A stretch of 64,000 bases of DNA from Dimorphilus gyrociliatus (GCA_904063045.1 CAJFCJ010000017.1:930001-994000); one strand, 5' to 3'; positions 10,234 through 24,035 are shown, numbered from the stretch's first letter. Notes: a model not told the origin generated them from the letters alone. A program made the numbers and translations.

Positions 10234-10664
10234 TTAATAAGTGTAATAATTTTTCGGCTTGTTTTCGTCAACTTCATCGGGCCTCACAACTGTGAAAATT
10301 ATTTCTCTATGTTTATTCATCGTTGATGGATTCTTTTAAACTTTATACTTACCAACATATTTTGCTTTGAACATGGCATAATAATCTTGATTTTTAGTTC
10401 TCTCCCAGACCTTATATGCAGCCGCTGGGAGACCTTAAATTTAAAGAATAATATGATTATGGGGCTGTGGAAAAGAATGACTTCTAATGTGCTGTACCTA
10501 GACCGAGTAGCGTAGCCGTTCCCAAGACTATTTCTGGTCGCTCATTCCAGCCTTTTTTGATCAGTTCACCAAATGTGTTCACACCTATTGATTAGAATAA
10601 TTATTTTTATCTTTTACATAAAAAAGTTCGCTGAATTACCGAATCTTCGGATATACCAAGACAT
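10234..10664 (-). CDS. Small NDUFA3-like mitochondrial membrane protein
   Basis: An 82-residue product assembled from four short exons (10664-10640, 10584-10498, 10433-10353, 10289-10234), each joined in phase 1 with good splice sites. It reads MSWYIRRFGVNTFGELIKKG, then WNERPEIVLGTATLLGLGLP (a single hydrophobic span), a DYYAMFKAKY segment and a polar end with VVVRPDEVDENK. This resembles, from memory, arthropod and other invertebrate NDUFA3-like subunits of respiratory complex I (a KGWNE-P start, one membrane helix, and YxVVRPDD near the end). The family call is moderate; the exon structure is well supported by phase consistency. It is divergent from CEP95 and tail-to-tail with ELL, with only 75 bases between stops. 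Confidence 0.62.
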
Positions 10665-11046
10665 CCTGACCTTGACACTTAAATGATTCCTAACTACCAG
10701 TTTTCCTCATGAAAAACAGGGATCGTTGCTAGCGACGAAGCAGACGACGAAATATGAATCTAGTTCACGGAACCTTACTAATGTATGTTCTACCGCATTT
10801 TATCTTGAAAATTGTAGATAAATACTTTTTAAAAGTGTGATGTTTTCACCTATTAAATTACTTTCGAAAGACTTGCAATAACTATTTAACATTAAATGAT
10901 TTATTATTATTGATAAAGAAATTTGTTTGGATGTTTGAAGGTTGGAAATTAACAAAGGCAGAAGAACGAGTTCAAACACGTAACTTTGTTAAATTTGATT
11001 TGTCCCTTAAATCAACGAAATACTTATACTCAATTAGTCTTTAACA

Positions 11047-14000
11047 ATGGAAGGCGACGATGGTATATAGATCAGTTAACCAAAGCTTCTTGTAATATAA
11101 TAAATTTTGAATCAGATTTAGCCAAGATCTGCAACGGATTACTTGCCGCTCTTCACGTTCCCCATCGGCTTAAAAATTGGCGGGATATAACAAGTCATGT
11201 ATTTGTGCTATTGTACGAAGGATTAACCGGAGAACCATTAGAAGGTTGTATCAATCTCTCTATTGTTAATCCGAAATTGCATGATTTGTGTATTTTTAAG
11301 GTATAATTCGAAAAACAAAAAACGAATCTGAAGAGGTCAAAAACGTCCAACACATAATTGATACGTTACAAAATTCCGTCCTGAAAACATCTTTGAGCCA
11401 TATAAATGGCGAAAGAGTGGTTAGAAAGCGGAAAACAGCCGTTTCAAATCTTTTAGAAATATTTTCGGGTCTCTTCGAATACATTGTCCACAAAATTGAC
11501 GACGAAGTTAGTAAGAGTGGCGTCGGAACTGATTCAAATGGAGAATTAGAAGGCATATCGGAAGGAGCTTTGGAAAGACTTGGCGAAATTGAAACAAGGT
11601 TTGTTATACTGTATTTTAGAATCCTTTTGTTTTACAAGTTATTTTCTTATACGTCATTCAGCGGGTCAATTTCGAGGGAGCTCAAAGATACAGCAGACTA
11701 CATTGCTCTTGCTGATACAGAACAGTTCGTTTCTAAACAATCATGAGTGAATGATTAATATAGGTCTGTTTTTTCTATTAGTTCTCTACCCTCAACTACA
11801 GCCGATACAAGAGAGTTAATCGCGTCAGCCGGTGGAGAGTTACCATCTAAGTATAACTAAATAATGAACACTGTATTCATTAATGTACAAAATAAATCTA
11901 CAGAAGCGCAACTCAAGAAGACACGAGTGAACTAATTGCATTAGGAGACATAAGCAACTCAAAAGAGGAGCGAGATGCTTTGACGAGCCATAGAGATAAA
12001 TCCGATAGGAATACAATAGAAACTGCAGATGAATCTGATTCTGTAACAAATTATTATACTAGCATTTGATTGATCCTTCAAAACTTATTCATATTCATTA
12101 ATTTCAGCCGTTGAGGTTGACATTAAGTGATAACAGTCTGGAGAGGGATAAAAAATTTGATCACATTGGCCTTCGTCCTAAGCCATTTGATTCTGGCAAA
12201 CATAAAGGTAAAATTAAAGATTCAAAGCATCATACTTATACACATCACTTATATCATCATATAGTCGACGGTAAGTCTCTAAAGGATTACCCTAAACTTC
12301 GTACAAGCTAATTTTATTGTTTACTCAAGAATCATCGAGAGACACCCTAACGAGATCACTTCCATTGTCAGTAAGCGATGAAAGACTGAATCATTCCCAC
12401 ACAAAGTCCACAAGTTTTTCTTCAAAAGAGGGATCGATTGAAAATTTGCAAACAAATCCTTCTTTTGCCGAAATCCTTAGGAAATATGATCTCTTACCAG
12501 AGAAGAAAGTTCAAGAAAGCCGCTCTTTAGACAGTTCTTTAAGTAAATCGATGCCAGTTGCATCAAGGGAAACAGTACCGGCTAAACATAAGAGAGAGAT
12601 TCCAGAACGAATAGAAGCATGGAAACTAAAAGACACAAAAAGTTCTACTTGGAAAGCTGAAATAAATAACAGATTAGAAGCAGCTCACAGAGCGGCTGGT
12701 GTACCTATGAGAGTGTCTCCAACTGAGGAAACTTTAAAGTATCTGTCAGATAGGCCTGGTATAGACCAGGATCAGGATGAAGAGAAAAACTCTTGCATAC
12801 AGTAAGTAACATAGATAACTTTGTTAATAATCAGTATTTAGACATGATAAACCCCTAAAGCGATAGATTAGAGCGTATGAACAAATCACTGGAAGAATTA
12901 GTACAGGCATTCGGTAACTATTCGGCTCGCTTTTCGAAAATCGGAAGTGAAAATATCGGAAATGTTGTAAGTCTGAGAGATAATTTGCTTGCGAAAAATA
13001 TGCTGTAGTAATATTAATATATTTAATGTGAAAATATAAAGGACTCGCTGGTAGACGTAGACGAAGAAGAAGATGATGATGATGACGACGATGTTGAGAG
13101 TGACAGAAGATCAAACTCTTTTACAAGGTTACTAAAAGCAAATCTGTTAAATACTTTTTAAAAAATGAAATGTCTTTAAAATATCTGTTGGAAACAGACA
13201 AACGAATATGTCAGCTGAAAAACAGGATTCGGAATATTCCTCGAAACAAAGCCCTTCTTCGACAAAAGAGTAACAGTTAATTTATTTTACAAATTGTAAA
13301 TATTTATTTGACTTTTAACCAACAGGTTAACCTACTCTGACGGGCAAGAAGCAGATATCAGTAGTTTCGAAAGAGAAACTAAAAATTACCGTCGTAAATT
13401 GGATAAAAAAGTCGTTCGATTTGATGATAAATTCGACAAAAAAGCCAGTGGAAACTTGGGTCCATATAGAAAACAATTCTTAGGAGAAGAAAAGAAAATG
13501 AGACGCCATAAAGAAGTAAAGCATTTTTAAAGTTACATACGTTAAGCACAGCATACTATAAAACAAAATTATTTTATTTCAGATGATAAATGATGAATAT
13601 GTAGATGCTCTGGATAATTTTAAAGCTGCTAAGAAAGATATTTTATCTAAAAGTAAATCAAAAGGAAAGGAAATTGTAAGTGATCATTTCTTCTAAAGTA
13701 TACTAAAACGAGAGAATGAATTTGAATTGCTTGTCTTCTTTTATTGATAATAAACATATAATTATATAATAATAATAATATGAATTGTAGGAGAAGAAGT
13801 ATAAGAAGAGTGCCTTAAAAAAACCCAAAACAACCACATCAGCCAATATTATTAATAAATACTCGAGTAATTATATTTATTAGATTTATCTTTGATAAAT
13901 ATCTAATTGAAATATTTTTTTTTCGAAAGAACCTCGTTTGCGCTCTAAATCTTCAAATCGAACCCACCCAATATTAAATTCTAGAAAGAGATCTTCTTCA

Positions 14001-14921
14001 GAAAGTCCGATTAGACAAGTTTACACAGATGATCCTCAAAAATTATTGGGTATGCTTTTGAAAGAATTTCCGCACTTGGATTTATCATCGGATGTCCTTC
14101 ATGAGTTATGGAGATCGGCTGCTCAACAAGCAACCCTAATGACTTCTGTTGGAAAGAATACCGGGCGAGATAAAGTCTTAGAACAAATAGAGGAAGCCGA
14201 GAGAAAACAGAAAATTTTGCTCGATATTATGAGAAAGGAAATGAACCACAGAGCTCGAATGAAAGAGATCGATGACCGAAGACATAGAGAGCAAACAATG
14301 AAAAAAGTCGAGAGGGAGAAGAGACAGCAAAGTGCCAGGGCACGAAGATACTATAATGAATACCACTCTGGTATTAAATCGAAACTATTGAAGGCTAGAA
14401 CTAAAGAAGAAATTGTAAGTAAACTAAAACGGTTCTCGTCAGTAATTCTTAGATGCAAGCTTTTTTCTTAGCTCTTCAAGCGGCTGTTTAAAGAAGGCTT
14501 GGAAATTCAGAAAGATCGTCTCCGTGAACTTCGTAAATATGCTAAAGAACAACGATCAGAGAGAGCTCAGAAACAAAAGAACGAAATGGACTCTTTGGAA
14601 AACTTGTAAATATTTATTGCATATATTTACAATAATAATACTAATAATAATAATATTCGTTGAAACAACAGCTATAGGGATCAGTTTGAAATGTTGGCTG
14701 ATTCGTTTGATAAAGAAAAGAAAGACTTTCAAATAAGAGAAGACGCCCAAAGTAGAGCACTAAAGAAGATGAAAGTTGAAATGAGAAAGAAATTAGAAAG
14801 TGATATAAAAACTTTACATGCTCAATTAATTAACGACAATGACGATGAATATTGGCGAAATGTGGACGTTGATCGTATAAGATTAGATATGCAAAGAGCC
14901 CCATTTACGGCCAGAGTTTAA
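11047..14921 (+). CDS. CEP95: Centrosomal protein of 95 kDa (CEP95)
   Basis: CEP95 (CCDC45) is a coiled-coil protein of centrosome and spindle poles. The start was inferred from a 16-base first exon (11047-11062) spliced to 11116-11244. That gives MEGDDDLAKICNGLLAALHV and a calponin-homology-like region (HVFVLLYEGLTGEPLEG), then exon 11301-11598 with SLSHINGERVVRKRKTAVSN and LLEIFSGLFEYI, which matches the vertebrate protein. A polar, serine-rich middle follows in several short exons (about 11650-13860). The C-terminal third (13930-14921) is a long charged coiled coil with LLKEFPHLDLSSDVLHELW, ending NDDDEYWRNVDVDRIRLDM. Exons in the middle were followed only roughly. The region 12,100-12,260 is unusually His-rich. 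Confidence 0.88.
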
Positions 14922-15477
14922 TCAAATTTTTTAAATTTTATTCATTGAATATTTTCTATCGTTCTATTTTCTTATTATTTGGAGAAATTATATTTTTTGT
15001 CCAATGTTCTTAGATAAAAATAAAACCCGGCTTCTTGTAATATTTCCTCTCCGAGCTGCTTGATTCGTGTAACGCGTTGGTTTGCCATGTTTGTACAACG
15101 GTTTCCAAAAGGCCAATCAGAGTTCAGTAAAATGCTGTTGCCATAGCAATATTTGCAAAACCCGATTTGGCTTAGTTTACGGAAGCTTTCAGTGAGATAA
15201 AGATAAAAAGAATTAACCGAAAAAGTAGAAATATGTATTGTAAAAATATAAACAAATAATTTTTTTTAACCGGTATAGATCTAATTTTTGAATAAGAAAT
15301 AATAGAAAATTAAGCAACAAAAGTATAAAAGAGTTATAAATTATTGAAAGACTGAAAACATATTGAGAGAATATCAATCAATATGAATAAAACTTGAATA
15401 ACATTCCTGAGAGAATGCAACTTAGTTTACAAATATTCGTCTTTATCACCAAACACGGTTATATAATAACAGCCTTA
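14922..15477. other. Intergenic spacer upstream of actin 1
   Basis: CEP95 3' UTR followed by AT-rich sequence with no supported gene on either strand. A reverse CCAAT box (CCAATCAG, about 15114) is the only recognisable motif, too far upstream to assign. Confidence 0.5.
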
Positions 15478-15536
15478 CCGAATAAGGCAAGCATTACCCA
15501 GATCTACTATGACGCCACCTAGTTCTAATATAAAAG
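15478..15536 (+). promoter_or_regulatory. Actin 1 core promoter with TATA box and CArG-like site
   Basis: TATAAAAG stands at 15529-15536, 90 bases upstream of the actin 1 ATG. CCGAATAAGG at 15478-15487 is one mismatch from the CArG consensus CC(A/T)6GG bound by serum response factor and sits about 40 bases upstream of the TATA box. Use is inferred from position. Confidence 0.6.
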
Positions 15537-15613
15537 CTTGGTACTGAGACTTATCGGAGCACACCGCATTTTTGCATTCTAATCTTCGGTCGACGGAAGA
15601 AAGCATAAATTAA

Positions 15614-16984
<1,371 letters not shown>

Positions 16985-17046
16985 GCATTTTAATTTCGCT
17001 GTCTCTTTCATTTATATCTTTCTAGCATGGTCTTAATCGTGTGCTG

Positions 17047-17070
17047 AATAAACGTTCTCTAGACAATAAA
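17047..17070 (+). terminator. Polyadenylation signals of actin 1
   Basis: Two AATAAA hexamers, at 17047-17052 and 17065-17070, lie 63-86 bases after the stop codon. Confidence 0.75.
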
Positions 17071-19060
17071 GAATACAGACTTCTTAAAGAACGTTACTGA
17101 GTGAAACAATTGAATGTTGTAAATTTTATACTTCTATATATAGCTAGTCAGTTATTTAGATATACAATATCAACGGTACGATTGAATCTATTTTAAGCTT
17201 ACGTTTTCTAATAGTATATGCATTTCCACGCCCTCTCTCCCTCCTGAAATATTCGTACGTTAGCGCCACCTACATGGTAGTTAATAATATTATCGTATTA
17301 CTAGTCTCAACTTTTCCACAATGAAAAGCTAGTGAGAAATGCTTCTGACTTGACTCGATACTGAAATGATAAAGCCAGTTGGTAATAGACTGGTCTTTTT
17401 TCATTTCTATTTACTCAAGTAAAGAACCACTATAAAGATTATTACGCTTTTAAGATTACTTATTCAAAAAGAGACAAATAACAAGAATCGTAAAAGGTTG
17501 AAATAAAGAATAGCTTGAAAGAAGTTAACGGAAAATTCGAAGAATTCTTCAATTGATAGATAGTTAAAAAAAAACGAGTTACGTTTTAGACTCAATAATC
17601 TATGCAATTTTTGAGATTTACATTTTTTGTTAAAGGGAAGCAATTTTCTATTTATTTTTCGTATTCATATTCTCTCTCTGCCATTGTTATCACACTTTCT
17701 TTTCCTACACCGCCAGTTAGAAACACATTTTTGAGCGGAAATAATACAATTTGTGACAATATAATAACATTTATATATTATTATATATAATAATAATGAT
17801 ACTCTAATTTCTGCCTCGACAAATTTAGCTGGAAGTATTTGCAATACAAAATAGTACTACTTACATTTGTTGCAGATACGAAAATGTTTGTGTGTGTGTT
17901 TATGTTTTGCTTTAACTTGGACTGAAGAATTGATAGTCATTTATGAAGCAAACTTTAAATAGGAGTTAAAATACGGATGATACAAATAATCAATAATTAT
18001 TTTTTATAAGATCACTCGAATATAGAGTTTACAATAAAAGTTTATAATATGTTTACATTTCTTTCTGTTTGTGACAATGATCACGGCAAAGTAAACAACT
18101 ATTTCTAAGAACTAGGAGAGTTTGAGTTGTCAAAAGATATGATAATAATTACAGGCTGTATATATATGAAATATAACAATAGCAAGATGATCATTATGAC
18201 AAGATAAAGTGGTAAGAGAATGGAATAGTTTTCCACGCATATTTTTTAAATAGTTGCTTTAATGATTATGGAAAGATGATATAATTATAGCAATAAACTA
18301 TATACATATCTCTGAGAAGAGCTTCATCCGAATAAAATATACTCAAGGAATATATCAATTAGAGGGAAAAATGTGATAATAAATTTATACCTGTTTGACA
18401 AATGTACAAGTTATTCAGAAATAACATCTATAGCTTTACATTTGTCTCCAATGGAGCAAAACTTTCGCTAGATAGCAAATTTCTTTCACTTAGAAAAAAG
18501 CCTTCTCGCTAATGTGTTATTCTTTCACAAAAAACATTAGCATACAAAATATAGGTGTTTAATCAAATTATTAAAAAAAACATACAGATTGTATTGCATT
18601 AAAAGCATATATCAGCTATATAGTAAGTAACGTGTAATTGTTTACTGATTCATTGAAGTCATTACAAAATACTGTTGACGTAAAAAATATGGACATAAAA
18701 GGAAATGTAAACTTAATCAATAGTTCTTATAAATTGAAATAACCTATATTAAATACTTTAAATATGATATAGATTAGTCACCTCGCTTTAAGACGTAAAT
18801 AATACAGTCTGTTTTGCTTATCATTAACACTATGTCTTGCAAAAGAAAATTAAGATCTCTACTTTTATAAAATATACTTAATTAGCAACATTTCTTATGT
18901 AGAATTGATAGTTGCGTAATTTTATATAAAATTTATTATTAATTTGCATATAATTCAATAATAAATCGCAAAATTTTCATTTTTAGTGGCAAAGGGCTAT
19001 CATCAGTCATTTTATTGCGCAATAATCGACAGCCATTTTCATACGTTTTTATTACAATAA
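17071..19060. other. Intergenic spacer between the two actin genes
   Basis: Two kilobases of AT-rich DNA without a supported exon, RNA gene or transposon end. Only short AT-dinucleotide tracts (about 17771-17790) and a TG run near 17890 stand out. Confidence 0.6.
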
Positions 19061-19153
19061 CCATATATGGCATTAACTCTCTTCTTATTCATATTGACAG
19101 CCCTATAAGGAGCCCTTGTGAATTTTTTAAATTATTTCTGAATGGTATATAAG
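19061..19153 (+). promoter_or_regulatory. Actin 2 promoter: perfect CArG box, second CArG-like site, TATA box
   Basis: CCATATATGG at 19061-19070 is a perfect serum-response element. CCCTATAAGG at 19101-19110 differs from the consensus by one base. TATATAAG at 19146-19153 lies about 80 bases before the ATG. This arrangement is typical of SRF-controlled, often muscle-type, actin genes in animals. The binding factor is inferred. Confidence 0.7.
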
Positions 19154-19231
19154 CTCAATTGATTTCTAAAACTTATCAGAGAGTGTTTAAACTTTATACG
19201 AGGCGAGTGAAAACAAAATAATTTTATAAAA

Positions 19232-20573
19232 ATGTATTCAGAAGAAGCAACAGCATTGGTTATAGACGTTGGGTCTGGAATGTGTAAAGCTGGATTTGGT
19301 GGAGAAGATGCACCAAGAGCCGTTTTTCCTTCAATAATTGGACGTTCTCGATTCGCTGTTAGTACTTTTCTGTTTATTGCCAAATCTAAAGCTTTTATAT
19401 CATTAATTTGTTTAGTTGATGACTTATTTAATATTCTTCGTTTTAGAATATTATGATTGGTATGGGTCAAAAGGAATCGTATATCGGTGATGAAGCTCAA
19501 TCTAAGAGAGGTGTCCTTACCCTCAAATATCCAATTGAACACGGTATCGTTACCAACTGGGATGATATGGAAAAAATCTGGCATCATACCTTCTACAATG
19601 AATTGAGAGTCGCCCCTGAAGAGCACCCAGTCTTGCTAACTGAAGCCCCTCTTAACCCCAAGGCTAACAGAGAAAAGATGACCCAAGTAATTATTGTTAT
19701 TTACTGAAAAAGTGAGGGAGTGAATATACTAATTGAAATCTTCCTTTTCTTCAGATCATGTTTGAAACCTTCAATGTTCCAGCTATGTATGTTTCTGTCC
19801 AAGCCGTTCTTTCCCTCTATTCTTCGGGAAGAACCACCGGTATCGTTCTTGATTCTGGTGATGGTGTTACACACACAGTCCCCATATATGAAGGATACTC
19901 AATTGCACATGCTATTTCGCGTCTTGATTTGGCTGGCAGAGACCTTACCGATTATTTGATGAAAATCCTTACCGAGAGAGGCTATAGCTTCAATGGGTCT
20001 GCCGCTAGAGAAATCGTTAGAGATATCAAGGAAAAACTTTGCTATGCTGCCCTTGACTTTGACAAAGAAATGGAAAAATCAGTAGAGTCTTCTTCCATTG
20101 AAAAATCGTACGAATTGCCTGATGGTCAAGTAATCACCATTGGTAATGAAAGATTCCGTTGTCCTGAGGCCCTTTTCCAACCAAGCTTCTTGGGTATGGA
20201 ATCTGCTGGTATACATGAAATTGTCTATGGTAAGTTCCATCTCTTTTTAGAATAAGAACATATGTTTAAAATTTGTTTTACAGATTCTATTATGAAGTGC
20301 GATGTTGATATAAGAAGAGATTTGTTTAATAGCATGGTCTTATCAGGAGGAACTACTATGTATGCGGGTATCGCAGAGAGAGTGAGAAAGGAAATTGCAG
20401 CCTTAGCACCAAGCACAAATAGAATTAAAGTCATCGCACCTCCAGAAAGAAAGTATTCAGTTTGGATTGGCGGTTCTATTCTCTCAGAGCTGTCAACTTT
20501 CCAACAAATGTGGGTAAACTCGTCAGAATATAATGAATTTGGATCTGCAATAATTCACAGGAAATGCTTTTAA
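19232..20573 (+). CDS. Divergent actin paralogue
   Basis: Four exons at exactly the same codon positions as actin 1 (19232-19357, 19447-19686, 19755-20229, 20284-20573), 376 residues. The start [20 protein letters not shown] lacks the acidic DDD/EEE start and replaces the phosphate-loop Asn of DNGSG with Val. The DNase-loop edge reads [13 protein letters not shown] instead of [13 protein letters not shown]. The C-terminal part ([37 protein letters not shown]) also differs from usual actin. By contrast, exon 2, intron 2 and much of exon 3 are almost identical in DNA to actin 1. It reads as a functional but specialised actin; no stop or frameshift is present. Confidence 0.93.
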
Positions 20574-21564
20574 ATTTCTAATTGGTTGCTGTCATATTCA
20601 AAAAAGAAAACATTTGATCATTTTACTCATATTTTTGTATGAAGATATTTGTGAATATGCCAAATAACTAATATTTTACCTCAATCATTTATATAGATAT
20701 GATTATGAACGTAATAAATTTATCATTTGAACATTGGTACTGTATATCGCAACAGCAAAATATAATCAATATTATCTTGTTTTTAAAGATGTATATAGCT
20801 ATAATTTAATACAAAAATTGAACCTAAAAAACCTATTTGTGAATATATTTTCAAGCTTTTGATAATAAAAAAAAAACAGGTAAGATATTTTATAAATACA
20901 AAATAATTGCCTTTCATTTTTGTCGTGATTATTATGATGTGACTTTGTTTTGTTCCCCTTTAAATATAAGCTGATATGTCTGGTATGTCATAACTAGGGA
21001 TGTTAATTAATGAGCAATATATCTCAACCAGTAAAACAATTAGCAATCTAACCATCCAGATATAGAGTATTTTACTATTATAGAAAGTTAAAAGGTATTA
21101 CATGCTCGTGTTCTTTAAGTTTGTTGCGGTATAAAAGTCGAATATAAAGTCTTATTGAAATAAGATTAAAGACAGTTGATATGCTCCTGTATCTTTTAAT
21201 GTGACAGTTTAAAGCGAACCTTCAAATTAACGTATATTATTTCATTTAGTTAAGACTTTATCTGCCCTCTGAATTTAAACTCTAATATTACATTCTCAAA
21301 TATAACTGCTGTTAGATCGATAGGAGTGATTATTTAAATAGAATACTTTTATAGATGATACGAAAATCAAGAGAGATATAGAGAACATTGAACTCCTTTG
21401 CGAAAGGGCGTTAATTTATTAGTCTTGTTTTTTTGCTAAAAGTAAGAACGACGCCAAGTTATTTCGTGCTAAAAACAAAACGATAAAAAGGATAAATACA
21501 ACATAGAATATTTTTAAGTCCTTTTTTATTTTATTTTATTGTTATTGAAGGCTGTTAAGTTTTC
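20574..21564. other. Intergenic spacer between actin 2 and GPCR gene
   Basis: Convergent 3' flanks of actin 2 and the GPCR gene. AT-rich, with an A run near 20870 and no supported feature. Confidence 0.6.
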
Positions 21565-22569
21565 TCATTGTTCCATCTTTTGACTTGTGTTTCCTCTCAT
21601 TGTTGATTGAGTCATTGTCGTGATATTTATTTTGTTCTTTGAAAAGAACATTAGAAATGTTTTACGAAAACGTTTGCTGAAAATTATATAAATGATAAAG
21701 TTTATTGCGGAATTAAACATTACGGCCAGAGAGCTAAACTCTGAATAGTAATTATAAAATGAACCACATCCACCTCCGTCAAGCTTTAAGGCAACGAGTA
21801 GTCTCCTTACAGGATTCATTATTTGACAGATGATGAAAATTAAGACTACAACTATCAAAGTCCTTGTTATATCTCGTCCATCTCTGCCTCTTCTTGACAT
21901 CTGATCTCTTTCAGTAATACCTGATTTTAAGTATTCAATTAGTTTGTGAGTCATAATTATTAAAGATAAGAGGGGTAGCAAGTAAATGAAGGTATAATAT
22001 AAGAAGAGAGTGTAAAAGTACACATAAACATCTCCTTTTGTCCAAGAAAGTTTTGTTGATTTATTGTTTATAACTTTACTTTCAAAGAAACGAGGTAAGG
22101 TAAACACTAAGCTAAAGAGAGAAATTGCTAGCATTTGATATCTTGTCGACTTTATTGAAGAAAATGTAGTATTATGGGGAAAACGTACTGCTAACCATCT
22201 ATGACCAGTAACCAAAACAGTTGTTAGCGTTGCGGCAAGATGAGAGACGCTATTTACAGGCCATCCGTAGGCAACAAGCCAAGGTTTCGAAGATTGATAG
22301 TTTGGCCAATCATTAAAATATTCCGAATACGCTGCAAGAGACTTATTAACGAATCGAACTATGACAACTACAGTGTCGAATATCGCCAAACAACAAAGAA
22401 TAAAGTTTGTTGGGGACTTTCTCTTGTCCAAAGAGAGAATAATAAAAGATAAAAAATTTCCTGTAACACCAACCAAGAATAGAATACTTCCAATCACGAA
22501 ACTTAACCAAAACTTAAAGAGAATGCATTTATGATTGGAGTCTGACACATCTGATCTATTTACAGCCAT
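21565..22569 (-). CDS. Rhodopsin-class G protein-coupled receptor, peptide-receptor like
   Basis: A 334-residue intronless protein with seven hydrophobic segments: TM1 (SFVIGSILFLVGVTGNFLSF), TM2 (FILCCLAIFDTVVVIVRFV), TM3 after AYGWPVNSVSHLAAT, TM4 (MLAISLFSLVFTLPRFF), TM5 (FIYLLPLLSLIIMTH), TM6 (TRTLIVVVLIFIICQIMNPV) and TM7 (NSAINFIIYIIF). The GN of TM1, the TLPRFF end of TM4 and the TM7 motif fit the FMRFamide-receptor-like families that are expanded in lophotrochozoans. The usual DRY motif at the end of TM3 is HRW here, keeping only the arginine. The ligand is unknown. I use the ATG at 22569, giving MAVNRSDVSDSNHKC, because the open frame further upstream has no ATG. Confidence 0.85.
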   Translation of the reverse strand: MAVNRSDVSDSNHKCILFKFWLSFVIGSILFLVGVTGNFLSFIILSLDKRKSPTNFILCCLAIFDTVVVIVRFVNKSLAAYSEYFNDWPNYQSSKPWLVAYGWPVNSVSHLAATLTTVLVTGHRWLAVRFPHNTTFSSIKSTRYQMLAISLFSLVFTLPRFFESKVINNKSTKLSWTKGDVYVYFYTLFLYYTFIYLLPLLSLIIMTHKLIEYLKSGITERDQMSRRGRDGRDITRTLIVVVLIFIICQIMNPVRRLLVALKLDGGGCGSFYNYYSEFSSLAVMFNSAINFIIYIIFSKRFRKTFLMFFSKNKINITTMTQSTMRGNTSQKMEQ

Positions 22570-22750
22570 TCCTTGCTTTTGCAATGATATAACTGTGGTC
22601 GTGTAAAGCAATGCCTACTTAAAATGTATGCAGTGCTGCCTCTACTCTCTTAATATTATTAAGTTCCCAAATATTTCCCACAACTAACATTATAATTACA
22701 GAATTTTGAATGGCTGTATTATTATTATTATCATTACCAACAGATAAAAG

Positions 22751-23795
22751 TTACACAGCTTGTTTCAACAGTTTCGTATAAGTGCTAATTTTACTAGCCA
22801 TCGACATGTCGATGTACTTATCTCCAATATTGACAATCATTCCACCAATGATTGACGGATCAACATTTGTCTCTAATGAGAGAGACTGATTCTTTTTCAA
22901 AAATCCTTTCAAAGCAGCCTCCAAATCGTTCAACTCTGCTTTATCTAGAGCTTTAGCTGTGGTGACCGAACAGACAATTTCTCCCCTGTGGGCACTCATA
23001 ATTTTCTGGAAACTGCTTAATACGCCGTTTGCTTTAGGTAGTCGTCCATTCTCTGCTAGAGCTCCAAAGAGGTTCAAAGTTAAGCTGGAAACTTTCAACT
23101 TTTGTAAAATTTGATCCATAGCATCTATAAAAGTTAAATATATTTGTCAGATAAATATACTTCTATTTAATGGGTAAAAAAGTATTCATACTTTTCTTCT
23201 CTAATCTTTGAATGCTTGGGTTTTTAACAAATTCTGAGAATTGGGCGTCATCCTTCAACAATTTCTGCAAATAAATTTATGTAATTGTTGGTGGGGTGAA
23301 ATAGTCAAAAGGAAAAATGCACTAATGACGTTGGAAATCCACCTAATTCTTTAGCACTCATTAAAAAAGAAAACCATTTAGTAAATAAAAGATTTATCTA
23401 ACTTAAATTAATCAGTTTGAAGAACATGAGTGCAAATACTTTAACTTTTACGTTTTATATATTAACCTGCAACTGTTTAAGGTCCTTATCAACGGAATCT
23501 AACTTCTTTTCTTTAACGGCGGCAGAATATAAGGCATGAGCATAGCGACCCTCTACACCAAATACCTGAACAGGTGCCTGGAATTGAAAAATTAATATTA
23601 AGACGATTCGACATTTATATCGGTTTAGAATGTGGAAAGGCACTAAATGCTTTTAGAACAGCTTACCTGTACCAATTGAAGTCTACTAGCAGTAGAGCTT
23701 AATTGACGAACCTAAAAGTAAAATATATTTATCAAATTGCTACAATTTTGAGTAGTTTTGAGAAATACCGCAAAAGCCAATCGTCCGGTTAACAT
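22751..23795 (-). CDS. ATP5PO: ATP synthase peripheral stalk subunit OSCP
   Basis: OSCP joins the peripheral stalk to the F1 head of mitochondrial ATP synthase. Five exons fit with no frame errors: 23795-23769, 23711-23667, 23577-23467, 23264-23192 and 23124-22751, giving 209 residues. The start [20 protein letters not shown] is a mitochondrial targeting sequence. The mature part starts near [20 protein letters not shown], has [20 protein letters not shown] in the middle, and ends with the conserved [20 protein letters not shown] then IDMSMASKI. It is head-to-head with TAK1, with 240 bases between start codons. Confidence 0.96.
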
Positions 23796-24035
23796 TTCTT
23801 TCTCTCTTTCAAGGGCAGACGAACAGGATACGGAAGCGGAACTACAATCATTTTCGTATTTTGATGTATAAATTTTAAATATTTACTCAAAAAATTAATC
23901 GAATAAAACTACTCATTTTTTAAAATATACTTATACTTTTTTCTACGAGAATGTAACATTTCACAAACATCCGGTTCTTGTGTGGATGAAGAAGAAATAC
24001 TACGAGAAAACTGTGCTACTAATTTACATGTCCAA

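Noticed and set aside
17071..19060. Search for a mobile element between the two actin genes
   Set aside because: No terminal repeats, target duplications or transposase-like frames could be found by eye.
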